A stretch of 64,000 bases of DNA, taken from Nymphaea colorata. Lineage: Eukaryota > Streptophyta > Magnoliopsida > Nymphaeales > Nymphaeaceae. The translations under genes and the position numbers were made by a program. The stretch covers positions 8,010,972 through 8,074,971 of the forward strand of contig NC_045146.1 in the NCBI RefSeq assembly GCF_008831285.2, in the 5' to 3' direction. Below the pieces are notes generated by a model, which was given only the letters and a program-made list of their open reading frames with translations, was not told the origin of the DNA and ran no database searches. Below are positions 46,896 through 56,060 of the stretch, piece after piece (position 1 is the first letter of the stretch; the number at the start of each line of letters is the position of its first letter).

Positions 46896-48482
46896 GAACC
46901 AGGTTTATTCTTGTGTTCCACTTTGGTGCATTCAATGAGTGAAAAAAGCAGCCAGATTGACAATAGAGGAAACAAAGTGAAATATGCTCTCCTTTGTTTG
47001 ATTGAGGATTATGCTTTCCTTTGGCTGTTGTTTTCTTCAACAACCCAAAATCTTGGATCATCCATGCTGAACGAGATTTTATCCAGGCAATCAAACTTGC
47101 TCTCACAAATGTAGGCACTTCTTATTCACAAATGACGATGTGTAAAGTAATATTCAAAAAAATTAGATTCTTGTTACTTGTTACATGTTTTAGCTGACTA
47201 TTTTATTAATTGACACTCTTTATGACCATTTGATCTATAAATCAGATGCTTGAGATAAATGAACTTAAGTGCTCATATTTGTAGTGCTTATATTCCATGA
47301 ACTATATGTAGGCAATCCTGATCTCTTGGTCATTTTTCTCCTCAATGAGTCTTTTAATTAATGAAGAGCAAGACAGATTCAAAAGCTAGGTTGTTAAAGG
47401 TACCTAAATTTTGTCAATCATTTAACAGTGTCAACTATTAGGCAAGAAAGATGTGTGGTGAACTAATGCATCTCTTGCTGTAAATCTAAAACTGGGTACT
47501 TGCTCATGAGGAACCGTTGGTGGTTTTGCTAGTATTATTGGCTGGTGATGTTTTCCACCTCTTTACAAAACATAATGCTTGACGGAAGAGTTTGCAACAA
47601 AAGATATGAAAAGAAGTTATATATTTGAAACCAGGGTCACTGGACACACTAAAAATGCCTAGGAAGTGTGCAAAGGAAATGCTTCTGAAGCATGCCAGGA
47701 AGGGAACTTTTTGAAAAAAAGAAAAGAAAAATATTGGTTCCAATTAAATAGCAAGTGATCTTCCTATCTTAGGAGGCACACCTCCCATTTATGGGATCAA
47801 GATTTCAAATTGAGAAGATCACTTCCCTTGTGATTAAAAGTTGATTTTACATTTTACTAAATTAAAGTCACAATTTCCAAAAAACAATGTGGGTATCAAA
47901 GATGGAGATTTTAAGAAAAGCAATCTGCACATTTCAGATGTTTTAGCATTAGCCATTTTATTTTTTTTACTATGTAACACCAATAGCCTACTACTTGGAT
48001 CATGGAGGTTTTGGAGTTAGAAATCTGAACCATTCTCTTTATGTTTGATTCTTTAACTAACATTTCTATTTTGACTAATGAAGCTTTATATTACTTATAA
48101 ATTTTAATATTTGTCTCTTTTATTCCATTCCATGCTTTGTCTTGTAGAGGTTGCATTCTGAACTCGAATTAAAAGTCATTTCTTGAAAGGGTACCTTCCT
48201 TAAGTATACATATTAAAGTTTTGGTTCACAATTTTCACTTCCTCTTATCACTTTCTGCTACCGTTTTCGGTAACTCCCTTTGGTACTATTTAGTTATTTT
48301 TTAAAGCTTATGAAGCCGATTCATGTATTTATGGGTTTTTCTCCATGCATTTCTGTGCATGAGTGCAGGGAGAGGAGAGCCATGGCGTGCCGGGGTTGGT
48401 GAATTTGTTTGGGATCGAGTCCCCTGGTCTAACATCTTGCATGGCAATTGCAGAGTATGTTGTATCAAGGTATATCAAGTGA
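27821..48482 (+). CDS. L2HGDH: L-2-hydroxyglutarate dehydrogenase, 5 exons
   Basis: An FAD-dependent mitochondrial enzyme that oxidises L-2-hydroxyglutarate to 2-oxoglutarate, a metabolite-repair reaction. The coding exons 27821-28111, 34981-35262, 35775-36205, 37260-37419 and 48369-48482 join with intact GT-AG sites and no stop into 425 codons. The protein has a basic, Arg/Ser-rich N-terminus (residues 1-32, probable targeting peptide), the FAD-binding Rossmann motif [16 protein letters not shown], a GKLIVAT segment, LVYPIP-type and [10 protein letters not shown] blocks, GIRPKLSGP, and the family's C-terminal [18 protein letters not shown]. Introns are 6,869, 512, 1,054 and 10,949 bases. Introns 1 and 4 are swollen by transposons, and intron 4 contains an antisense gene. 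No upstream in-frame ATG was found, so 27821 is the chosen start. Identity is sure; expression is untested. Confidence 0.93.
28112..29471 (+). other. L2HGDH intron 1, 5' part
   Basis: Intron sequence with no gene. It opens with a CT/CTTT microsatellite at 28117-28181 close to the donor, then T-rich unique-looking sequence. Confidence 0.6.
29480..30207. mobile_element. hAT-type MITE with GTATCGTACGATAC palindrome arrays
   Basis: A 728-bp element flanked by perfect 8-bp direct repeats ATATATCC (29472-29479 and 30208-30215). Its ends are inverted: CAGTGTTGTA at the left and TACAACATTG at the right (reverse complement CAATGTTGTA). Both fit the hAT terminal pattern YARNG. The left 170 bases hold four copies of the palindrome GTATCGTACGATAC plus half-sites. 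The right 90 bases hold five TTACGATACG-type copies in opposite sense. Such subterminal repeats are where hAT transposases bind. The middle has about three tandem 22-bp GAAATCATCGATTTCCATT-type units (about 29750-29825). No transposase is present, so it is non-autonomous. Confidence 0.85.
30590..32400 (+). mobile_element. Ty1-copia remnant inside L2HGDH intron 1
   Basis: Same strand as the host gene, in the order zinc knuckle, protease, integrase, RT. Recognisable pieces are [12 protein letters not shown] near 30630 (knuckle, last Cys lost), [15 protein letters not shown] near 30860 (protease; usual DSGAS, here DSNAS), [11 protein letters not shown] and [15 protein letters not shown] at 31237-31566 (integrase), [11 protein letters not shown] at 31713-31964, and [15 protein letters not shown] then [11 protein letters not shown] near 32040-32200 (RT palm). 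Frameshifts and stops break it throughout, and the integrase active-site region and RNase H are largely missing. Confidence 0.8.
32405..32590 (+). repeat. Possible LTR fragment next to the copia remnant
   Basis: After the RT homology ends, TGTTGGAGCTTAGCC begins a segment with a TATA-like TGTGTATAAGTAGAC and the leader-like TCAGTTCTATGCTTTTCTCAGC. This resembles a copia LTR promoter region. No second copy is seen, so the call is tentative. Confidence 0.3.
32721..33084. mobile_element. CATAGTCACAAA MITE, copy 1 (intron 1)
   Basis: A 364-bp element with perfect 12-bp terminal inverted repeats, CATAGTCACAAA and TTTGTGACTATG, and a perfect 8-bp target duplication GTTTATTA (32713-32720 and 33085-33092). 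The interior is very AT-rich with AAAAAACGCG and ACGCGATAAAT words. A second member lies at 45044-45491. The 8-bp duplication suggests a hAT-superfamily origin. It is non-coding. Confidence 0.85.
33093..34980 (+). other. L2HGDH intron 1, 3' part
   Basis: No gene or clear element. A minus-strand frame at 34257-34463 shows no family I recognise. Confidence 0.5.
34981..35262 (+). CDS. L2HGDH: L2HGDH exon 2
   Basis: 94 codons between acceptor TGTCTAG and donor GTATGT, phase 0 at both ends. It encodes [39 protein letters not shown] and [16 protein letters not shown], all recognisable blocks of plant L2HGDH. Confidence 0.92.
35775..36205 (+). CDS. L2HGDH: L2HGDH exon 3
   Basis: 431 bases from acceptor ATTCAG to donor GTAAAA, leaving phase 2. 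It contains VVNSAGLSA (second flavin-contact region), [28 protein letters not shown] and FGPDVEWL. The split codon AA|G (Lys) is completed by the first base of exon 4. Confidence 0.92.
36952..36976. repeat. (GA)n microsatellite in intron 3
   Basis: About twelve GA units within the 1-kb third intron of L2HGDH. Confidence 0.9.
37260..37419 (+). CDS. L2HGDH: L2HGDH exon 4
   Basis: 160 bases from acceptor TTTCTACAG. It completes the split Lys and encodes [22 protein letters not shown] and [19 protein letters not shown], ending in phase 0 before donor GTAGTT. The 10.9-kb intron 4 follows. Confidence 0.92.
37965..38104. other. Long imperfect hairpin in L2HGDH intron 4
   Basis: Arm 1 (37980-38002) and the reverse complement of arm 2 (38062-38084) are both 23 bases and match at 22. 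They share the core AAATCTACTGCAGATAT. Pairing extends, weaker, inward (CCTTGGTG with CACCAACCG) and outward (ACTGTGT with ACACAGT). The fold is of a size seen for plant microRNA precursors or for a small foldback element. No target duplication was found. Function unknown. Confidence 0.6.
38105..39441 (+). other. L2HGDH intron 4, between hairpin and nested gene
   Basis: No gene recognised. Short frames at 38272-38502 and 38938-39325 lack conserved motifs. It includes the presumed 3' side of the minus-strand nested gene. Confidence 0.4.
39442..41609 (-). CDS. BED zinc-finger / DUF659 / hAT-dimerisation protein, nested gene
   Basis: Two exons, 39965-41609 and 39442-39860, join across a 104-base intron (donor GTATGC, acceptor TTTCAG, phase 1) into 687 codons with no stop. 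Residues 1-52 ([13 protein letters not shown]21-x2-C24, H38, C50) form a BED-type zinc finger. Then come a basic linker [12 protein letters not shown] (about 72-83), a DUF659 region about 175-325 ([20 protein letters not shown]), and, starting in exon 2, the hAT dimerisation segment [20 protein letters not shown]...CERN. An acidic tail ([15 protein letters not shown]) ends it. Plants carry families of intact genes of this build, regarded as domesticated hAT transposases and probably nuclear DNA-binding. It lies antisense inside L2HGDH intron 4. The 5' half (40850-41600) is much more GC-rich than its surroundings. No terminal repeats were seen around it, which favours a host gene over a live transposon. 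Confidence 0.85.
41610..42300 (-). promoter_or_regulatory. Upstream region of the nested BED/hAT gene
   Basis: A 690-base stretch before the minus-strand start, with a GC-rich patch at 42020-42220. A CACGTG G-box lies at about 42244-42249. No TATA box could be assigned with confidence. The frames on both strands in this patch look incidental. Confidence 0.35.
42301..43548 (+). other. Intron 4 stretch without gene
   Basis: AT-rich. Degenerate GGATATTCATAT and AATTTGAATCTGATT words recur at 42340-42620 and may be an old MITE, but its ends were not found. No coding signal is seen. Confidence 0.4.
43549..43945 (-). pseudogene. Golgi syntaxin (SYP3/Sed5-type) exon fragment
   Basis: On the minus strand the frame reads [16 protein letters not shown], then [20 protein letters not shown]. 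This is the segment of plant SYP31/SYP32 syntaxins just before and into the SNARE motif. These are Q-SNAREs of Golgi membrane fusion. The exon continues LAIMELAIR and then a GTGAGC donor-like site, so genomic DNA with intron edge was captured, not spliced cDNA. Five codons present in family members (VSQQG between LATM and ELAIR) are missing. A 210-bp solo LTR (43564-43773) is inserted in the ELAIR codons. No other syntaxin exon is nearby, so it cannot make a SNARE. Confidence 0.8.
43564..43773. mobile_element. 210-bp solo LTR with AAGCT target duplication
   Basis: It begins TGTTAGCCACC and ends GGTTACTAACA, so it has TG/CA ends within a 6-bp inverted repeat TGTTAG/CTAACA. It is flanked by the direct repeat AAGCT (43559-43563 and 43774-43778). 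It carries a TATA-like CTATAAATAG on the minus strand. Removing it restores continuous syntaxin coding sequence, which confirms the boundaries. The short size suggests a TRIM or small copia LTR. Confidence 0.85.
44267..45660. repeat. Gypsy-like LTR fragment hosting a MITE
   Basis: It starts TGTCGCGACCCGAGTTTTGACCC, similar in style to the TGTCACACCCCGACC tip of the chromovirus LTR at 15370. Later it has parallel blocks such as GTGAGTATGCCA. The right end is unclear, and sequence resuming after the nested MITE (45044-45491) seems to belong to it. No internal coding region adjoins, so it would be a solo or partial LTR. Confidence 0.35.
45044..45491. mobile_element. CATAGCCACAAA MITE, copy 2 (intron 4)
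   Basis: A 448-bp element. The left end CATAGCCACAAATATTG and the reversed right end CATAGCCACAAACATCG match at 15 of 17. The flanking 8-bp direct repeat CTCCAAAC is perfect (45036-45043 and 45492-45499). Termini and AT-rich interior (AAAAAAACACGATAAAT) match the intron 1 copy at 32721-33084, so the two form one family. It is non-coding. Confidence 0.85.
45661..48368 (+). other. L2HGDH intron 4, 3' part
   Basis: No gene recognised. Two GA microsatellites occur at 46793-46826 and 46858-46893. Minus-strand frames through them (46604-47118) give Leu/Ser runs and are not credited. Normal acceptor sequence leads into exon 5. Confidence 0.45.
48369..48482 (+). CDS. L2HGDH: L2HGDH exon 5 (terminal)
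   Basis: 37 codons plus TGA, after acceptor GAGTGCAG. It encodes [20 protein letters not shown] and then [16 protein letters not shown], the conserved C-terminal FAD-binding tail of the family. It lies 10,949 bases from exon 4. It is assigned to this gene because it completes the protein exactly, in frame, with good splice signals. Confidence 0.9.
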   Translation, partial: GEESHGVPGLVNLFGIESPGLTSCMAIAEYVVSRYIK

Positions 48483-49060
48483 AAATTATTGCATAGGGTC
48501 GCTGCTCTTCTAGTAATGTTTCTCTGCCTTGCTCAAGCTGTAAGAGGTTTGTTATGAAGTAAACCAAATTCTTTGAATGCGCTTTTGCCACATTCACGAG
48601 GATGAGAGAGAGGAGATTGAATGCTCTCCATCACAGTATCGTTGAGGTGCGATAAAATTATGTATTTCCAAAACGTTATAAATTTGTGTAGTGAAATTTA
48701 ACCTTGTATATGTAATTTACTTGGTTGATGTGCTAAGCATCATGCATTGTCAAAATATTTCATTCTATCCCTGAGATGATGTGCGGATGATCGGAATCAA
48801 GGACAAAGCCACAAGACACTGGTGAATCAAATGCTAAAATATGTCTAGTTTTCAACATATTGACTCCCAAATCATTCTTGCTCAGGGCTGGATATGTGCT
48901 TGAGCCCCGTGGTTGTGGTACCAATTACCATGTTATTATTATTCTGGATATGTCCACTGGATGTCGCCGAAGGGAGGTTTGTTTCCTTTTCCATTATAAT
49001 AATTATTTTAAATTTTTATTGATGTTTCTGTAAGAAAATCAGTGGAAGGAGCTGATTTTC
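48483..49060 (+). other. L2HGDH 3' flank
   Basis: Probable 3' UTR and downstream DNA. T/A-rich blocks near 48660-48720 (TTATAAATTTGTG, TTGTATATGTAA) resemble plant far-upstream and near-upstream polyadenylation elements, but no canonical AATAAA fixes the end. No coding sequence is seen. Confidence 0.35.
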
Positions 49061-49064
49061 ATAA

Positions 49065-49650
49065 TTGCTTGAAAAAAATATAAAACAACCGCATAATCTT
49101 TGGTTCAACAACAAACACGCACCAAACTTTGAGAAATGCATAAGTCGTCGCTCAAGCTCGTGTAAATTCTCAGAAAACCGCCTCTCTAGGAAAGACATTA
49201 AATTGATAACCAAAACTATGTAGATAAATTATTAAGAAAATAGCAATAAAAAATAGAAAGACCCACACTGAGGAGTCATAGACAACTTTTACTAGCTAAA
49301 ATTTTCAAAAATTTTCAGTTGGTCGCTGTCAAAATTTTGGAAAATGTAATAGATCCATGTTAAAAATTTTCTTATGCCCCCTTATATCAAACGAGAAGGC
49401 GACTTGCCTGCTATTGACAGGCGTGAAGAGAGCCTTCCCTTCTATGACACACGGGGAGGCTTTTTTATACATATGATATGGGGTTTTCTTTTGTCATCTT
49501 TATGATTTATTTGAATATTTTTTTCTAGAGAGGTGGTTTCCTGAGAATTTACATTGAAACTTGAGGGGCTATTTGTGCACCTCGAAAAGTTGGTGGCTGT
49601 TTGTTGTTGGCGCAAAACTTAGGTGGTGTATTTTCTTATAAAAAGACAAA
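49065..49650. mobile_element. Foldback/Mutator-like inverted-repeat element
   Basis: The roughly 130-base arm at about 49069-49198 is, reversed and complemented, similar to about 49528-49648. Shared blocks include CCTAGAGAGG/CTAGAGAGG, TGAGAATTTACA, GTTGTTG and GGTGGTGTATTTTC/GGTTGTTTTATATTTTTTTC. Long terminal repeats around a short non-coding core suggest a Mutator-type MITE. A clean 9-bp target duplication was not found, so ends and family are uncertain. It lies just downstream of L2HGDH. Confidence 0.55.
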
Positions 49651-50575
49651 CATTTCAATTAGTGCCTGATAAGAACCTCATTGGTAGAAACCTGAGAATG
49701 AAATATGTGACAATGATTTCATATCTTTCGATATAAAAATCTGTGTATTTATTTTTCAATTGGGTTCTTTCCTACCAGGTTACATGAAAAGAATATCTGC
49801 CACAATTAGTGAACTCGTGACCTTTTCCAAGTTCAATATTTTATATCCGTCCTTCTACTCGAACGGGCGGGCTATGAGATTTTGGAATTCTATGACATCC
49901 AGTAAAATCATTGATTTTTTGCGGTTAGTCCGCCATACCTGTCACACACAAATTATCAATTCCATTACAACTTAAACCTTGTTATTTTAGTGGCAAATAA
50001 GAGTGCAGTGAATCCTCAAGTAGTTAATTCTATTGTTGTTAAATGCTTGCGCTGCACCGGACCCATTAATGCAACAAAAAATAAGCAGTGAGGACCACAC
50101 TGGCTTTATGCGCATCAGACATTTTTTTTCTCTTTCAAAAACACTTTTGTATGCATTGGGCATTTTTTTTGTTTCCTTTCAAATGTATATATTTATATAT
50201 ATATATATTTTTTTTATTTTACTTGTCATGCTAGTTCCATTTTAACATTTAGAAGGTGTTTGATGATGCGAGAATTGTGGAATTCTATAATTAAAATTCT
50301 CATTTTTGATGAAATGAAAATTGCATCGTCAAATAAATTTTGTTCGGTGGCGGCCCCAGACAAAGAAAAAGGTTTTTAATCGAAACCCTTTTTCCACAAT
50401 CTGAGTTTTCACTCAAAAAAACTGTCGTCTCAGAGGGGTCCCCTCGGGTGACCACATTAACGCACCGACGACCTATCTCTCTGCTCCTCTTCTCTTTCTC
50501 CGGCGAACACTACGGCAGCCATCGGTTGACCTCTGGTGGACGTGGTGACTATAATGTGACTTTCTATGTGTTTGC

Positions 50576-50607
<32 letters not shown>

Positions 50608-51820
50608 TGGTTGATATCTGCCGGCAAGAATGATGGATTGGCCAACAGCCCTTCTTGCCCTAAATGCTAATCTTTCTTCCCGTCCTTCCGTTCATCTGCT
50701 CGACCCAGTTAGATACCCCGCCCTTCTGTAATTCTCAAACTTCCGTTATTCTGCTAAATTGGTAGCAAACTGGCTCAATCCGTGGCTGATTCAAGGTGCA
50801 TATTTGTCAACTTTCAGCCTTCACATTATTTTTAAAAATATCTTAGATAATTTTAATTATTTTTGTACCAGAAAACAATTTTTAATACTTTTGCCACTTC
50901 AAATCAATTCACCGTTGACACAGATTCGGCCCAAAAACCTAATTTTACAGCACTAGAGTGACAAAAAAGTTTTTTGCCTGAATTTGAGTGAGAAGGGTGA
51001 GGATCTCCAAAGCTTGAGTTCAATTTTTACCGGAGCAAATTTCTCACTCCTTTATAGTCTCTTAAATGCCACATTCATGCATGGATTTATGCTGGAATTT
51101 TAAGTGGATAGAGGGTCAAAACTATTTCTAGCCACTTTGATTGTTCAAAGTTCGGACTGGTGGTTTGGTCTTCAACTTACCTATTTTGCAAAAGTTTACT
51201 ACCTTTGAGATCGTCATTAAAATTTTAAAGAACACAGTATCAGCTGCCTAACTCTATGATTGCTAATTAAAGAGTCCGAAGAGTGGCAGACAGCAGTTGC
51301 GAGTACTTGTTTGAATCCAAACTGCTGATTAGTTTCTCTCCGTGAACAGACAAGTCAGTCTGCTCCATTTTCTCCTATTCTACAACCAATACTGCTCGCG
51401 TTGCACAAGGAACATGCCCTTGTCAATCTCTTGGAACATACAGCATCAGCTCATTTTGTCCATCATTGAGCAATTGCATAGATAAATGTCCTTTTGTAAT
51501 CTGTTCAATGGCCTCGTGCAGCTTACAACCAAGCCAAAAAATCTCTTTATGCCGAACAATAAAATAAAGTAACTGCATGTACTAAACCAGCTAGCGACCG
51601 TCAAGAAAACTTTTACAAACAGTCTCATAATCTAAAATCATTCACAAATGGAAGAGTTAACATAAAGATGGAGGAACCTATCCATTTGTCGTTCAGACGT
51701 CAAAATATGATGAAAAACACCTGAAATCACCGGAAAACTGCAGTAACAACCGGTGGGAAGGAGAGGAGAAAGGAAAAGAGAGAAGAAGAAGAAGAAAGTA
51801 AAAGAAGAACTCAATCGAAC
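49651..51820. other. Non-coding stretch
   Basis: No gene recognised. A (TC)n tract lies at 50577-50604, with a moderately GC-rich patch before it at 50340-50570 whose open frames show no known motif. Confidence 0.4.
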
Positions 51821-51829
51821 ATAAAAGGT

Positions 51830-52250
51830 CGACAAAGCCTTTACTGGTGCGTCTGAAACGTCAGTAAAGGCATTACTTAAAAATGTTGGTGAAAGTATTA
51901 TGATAACTTTCACTGACACAGATGAATGTCGGCAGAACTATTATCGCCATGTCCTGGAATAACGCGTGGATGAAAGGGAAACTTATATTGATGTACAAAC
52001 CGGACGTCGGTAATGTGTTGCTAGAAAATACTTACATTAACGCAAGGTTTAATACATGTCAGTGAAAAATATATTTTCACCGACTTCCATTTCCCGGCTA
52101 TCAATAAAAAGAGAATTCGACATGTATTCTGCACGCGTTGGTGAAGACTGATGTTCATCAACCGCTGAAAGTGGACGTTAGTAAAAGTTAAATCTTCACC
52201 GACTCCACCTCCTGGACGTTGGTAAAAATCGACTTCACCGATGGATAGAA
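51830..52250. mobile_element. CACTA-like subterminal repeat fragment
   Basis: Many copies of a short motif lie in both orientations: GTCGGTAATG, TCAGTGAAAAA, TTTCACCGACTTCC, GTTGGTGAAGAC, CTTCACCGACTCC, GACGTTGGTAAAAA, CTTCACCGATGG. Dense TTCACCGAC/GTCGGTGAA arrays are typical of plant CACTA (Spm-like) transposon ends. The CACTA terminus itself and any transposase were not found, so this is a fragment or another repeat of similar build. Confidence 0.45.
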
Positions 52251-52259
52251 ATGGTTACA

Positions 52260-53840
52260 AATGTTTATGTAGGTCTACATTGTGCTGTGCCCTCAACATC
52301 ATGGATTGTTTCCTGGAAATGAAACATCATAGAGTTCACAGGTTTGTACAGTAGCATAACTGGGTTATCTACTTGATTTGTAGTACGGCAAAATTAAACA
52401 GAAATCTTCATTCCTCATGCAACGAACCCAAAATTTTTTAGGCAATTTTCTTTGAGAACATAGCACATCTCAAACATTCATACCTTTGAAACACTTAAGC
52501 ATCATTACATACTAATTAACCTTAAACAACTATCATTTAAGAAATAAACTGAAACAACTTAACAAAGTCAAGGTCTCAAGCTAGAAGGAAAAAAGTATGA
52601 AAGTTTTAGTATCCAAAGTTCTGATAGAAGCAATGATTAGTTTGGGCGTAGTAGATGCAACAGATGCACTATTTTATTGTACCTTTTTTGTAATGCATTT
52701 TCCCTATTTTTTAGAGTTTAAAGTTTAAACTCCCATGCTGCATGCATGCCTCCAAATAGGTCTTAAGGATAAAATGGAGTCACAATGAGCGAAATATAGC
52801 AAAAACAGTGAAAACAAGCTTCCTACGAAGGCAATAGTGAACAAAATGGACAACGAGAGTTAATTTTCCTATAAAAAAAAGGCTGGGGGAGCACAAATTT
52901 TCTCAAAAAAAAAAAAAAAACCCGGCACCCTTAACAAGACCGTTGCCACTGCGAAACCCCCTCCTCTGTATTTTCTTGCCGAAATTTTGATGATCGCTAG
53001 AAACTATGAGAATTGTCTGAAAACAACCAAATTGGGATAGTCATCACCTTTATTAGGAGCCATGAGAGTAAGCCTATCAGCTTTACCTTAGATCGAACAA
53101 GCTTACTCTAAACCTAAGCAGTTCATTGAATCAAATCAACTGCGAATTATAGATCACAAGAACTCCATCCGACCTAGCAAGCTCAACTGACGATCATCTC
53201 AGTGCAACTTGAGTAAAACCTGAGTTACTTTCAAGTCTAAAATGCAGAATTTAGTTCTAGACCGAGATGTCTGATTTCACTGTCACACTCTCTCCCATTT
53301 GGTAGGATAAGAGCTTCAGCTCAACTATGACTAGTTAACACATAATGAGTCGGAATCATATTCTTTAATGTTGGATCTAAGTATCTTTAAGTGCATTTGA
53401 GTTCTTTCTTCTTGGATTGAGGTCAATTGCATTTCTATAAATCCAATAAGATTTGTCTAGTTCCAGACATGTTACTCACTGTGCAATTTAACTTTCGAAC
53501 TCATTTATCATAAATCAAGGAGTCAGTGTTTCACTGGATTTACAATCAAATACACTTCACCAGAGTATTCTAAGTTTAGTTTGGGGTTGACTTTCCCTAA
53601 ATCATGTTTTCTCAACTTGCCCTTCATCATCATTCTAAAATGAGTCAATTTGATACTTGTGATTTTAGACAATTGCATTTTTTAAGGGGTAAATGAGGTA
53701 ATTTTGATATGAAATTTGGCTTGCACCGATAACTTGACTTGATCCACGATATGGTATAGTCAGCTTGCCCATACAACCCTTACAACTTAGTTTCTATGAT
53801 AGGGGCAAAATTATCCTTTTTGCATGAATACGTTATTTCT
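52260..53840. other. Non-coding stretch
   Basis: No gene or element recognised. A 17-base poly-A run lies near 52905. Confidence 0.4.
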
Positions 53841-53849
53841 GCATAAACT

Positions 53850-56060
53850 GAACATGAATTGAGCCAGCCTGATGAGTTCAATTAATCTGCGTCTAGCCTA
53901 GTCTGGACTGAACCTAGAACTAGATCTAGCCCTGGTCACCCCAAACTTGTGATGGGTCTGATACTAGCTAGCTTAGAGTAAGCCTGGTTAGGGCATGCCT
54001 AGTCCAGATCTCTAATGTAGAATCTGTTTTCAGTTTCCAGCTTTATGATCTGGATCTGCTTAAATTCTGATATCATTTCTAGTTCTTTGAACTCAGATGT
54101 CAAATCCAAATCAGGTATTGTATCCAAGATCCATTATTAAAACTTTCTCTAGATTCATGTGTTACTCTAAATCTTAGAATCAGATGTTCATCCAGGGTCT
54201 CGATACGTTGAACCTGGACGCATTCAAATCGGTGCAAAATACATGTCCCTCATATGTCATATATATTACACAGCTCCCTTATTTGCATTCTGTTCTGAAT
54301 CAATCAGGAAAAATCAATTTTCCAGAGCTCTTTAGAACTCTGCAAGGAACAATGTGCTTCTGTTGGAACTGATTTTCATTCAAAATCATGCATGAAATAA
54401 ACAAAATATTGTTTAATGTCTGATTTATACGTGATATGTCATAATGTTTCGTGCTTGTAATCGTGTTCCATGAATGGCATAGTTTTCGATGTCTTGTTAG
54501 GTCTTGAATTCGAGTTGTAGTAGCACTCAGTCAAGATCTCCAACCAGGCTCAACAAAGTCAGGAGAGGTCGTGGTCAAGTTGAGGCTCGGTTCTGCGAGT
54601 CGGGTAAATTTTCTTTTCCTTTCTTATTTCTTCTTCATTTTCTGTTTAGTTTTCTATTTTCCTTAGCAGCATGCCTTATATTTTATTTTCTGCCTTTAGC
54701 ATGCTTAAGTTAGTTTCCTTTCTTGTTCTATGGTAGCTTTATTCTGCACCAAGGCTAGTTTTAGTTTTTCTTAAAGCATGCTGCGGTTTAGTATATTTCC
54801 TACTTTCCTAGATAGTTTCTTTTAGTTTCCTGTCTTTAGGGTAAGCGTAGAGGCCAGGCATTCATTCTTCCTCTGCTCCCCGTTCTATTTCAGTTTTGAA
54901 TTTCGCTTTCTATATTTAACTTCGATATTGCATTGAACGTATAGATTTATTTTGTATATAATATCTTAGAATTAGGCACGCATTGCACAATATTAACAGC
55001 TTGTATAGAAGCTGGGTTGAATAGGGTCAGTACCATGCATTGAGGCATCAGCCCTAGCATGTGAACGCTCGATCTCACCCTAGTCTCTACACGAGCCTAC
55101 TTGCTTAGCCATAGGTTATAAAATGGATTTCGAAAGTAAAAATCTTTTCTAAAACCTGAAACGCATGCATGATCAGGATTTAAACCTAGGTTAAACCCAC
55201 TTGCATCTTCTAAAGCCTAATCCAGACTGGCCTAAGAACCCTTTACATGGTTGCAAAACTTAGAGCTAGGTCACTGGGCGACCCATATAAACTTTCTTTC
55301 GATGTTTAACTAAGACCAGGCGTTGAACCCAAATCTAAACTTGTAGCTAGGTCTAAACCCATGAACCTAGCCAAAAATATTTAAACCATGTTTGGATCTT
55401 AGATCTTGGATCAACGATTGGATGTTATTGGATTCAACCTTGGATCTTGGATCAAAGATTGGATCTTATTGGATCTTGGATGTTGGATCAAAGATTGGAT
55501 GTTATTGGATCTCAACATTGGATCAAAGATTGGATGTTATTGGGTCTCAACCTTAGACATTAGATTGATCGGATGTTGGATCTAAGATGATTGAATTTAG
55601 ATTATAGGCTTAACTGTAATTCTCAAATTTGGAACTTGAAAATTGAATTTCAGATCTGGATTTAATAATATTGGATCTCAAATCCGAACAGTGGATCTTA
55701 TTATCAATCTTGCAGTGGATTATGAATTGAAGTATTGGACCTTAGCTGTAGAACTGGATAACGCCGTGTCATGATGTCATTGAACATTGAATTTGGATCT
55801 AAACCCTAGGTGATACCTAGACCTTGACCCTGGTATGTGATCATGATATTAAATCCCAAGTTAGAGTGTAACCTGTATCTTAGTTGGATCAAATAAATCT
55901 TTCAATTGTGAACATGAATTGGGGCTAAATCTAAACTTGAACTCAAATTGGATCAAACATTGGAACGTGGATCATGAATTTGGATATGAATTTTGACCTT
56001 TAGGTCCACGTCCCAATCCTCAGCGTTAGTGACCAGATCTTGATTGTGCATTGTTTAGTT
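53850..56060. repeat. Dispersed LTR-like repeat, long copy
   Basis: The first part (53850-54370) parallels 19960-20480 and the second (54500-56060) parallels 23640-24690, in the same order. This suggests one long LTR-like repeat that is split in the left copy. It contains the GGATC-rich minisatellite described separately. Only non-coding sequence was seen. Confidence 0.45.
55390..55560. repeat. GGATCAAAGATTGGATGTTATT minisatellite
   Basis: About four diverged units built on GGATCAAAGATTGGATGTTA followed by TTGGATCT and a variable CAACCTT or CAACATT segment, with a period near 40-55 bases. It is part of the LTR-like repeat and its shorter GGATCT words also recur at 24340-24560. Confidence 0.65.

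Noticed and set aside
46604-47118. Minus-strand frames of 112-123 codons
   Set aside because: Much of the length is Leu/Ser runs translated from GA microsatellites. The remaining parts match no family I know.
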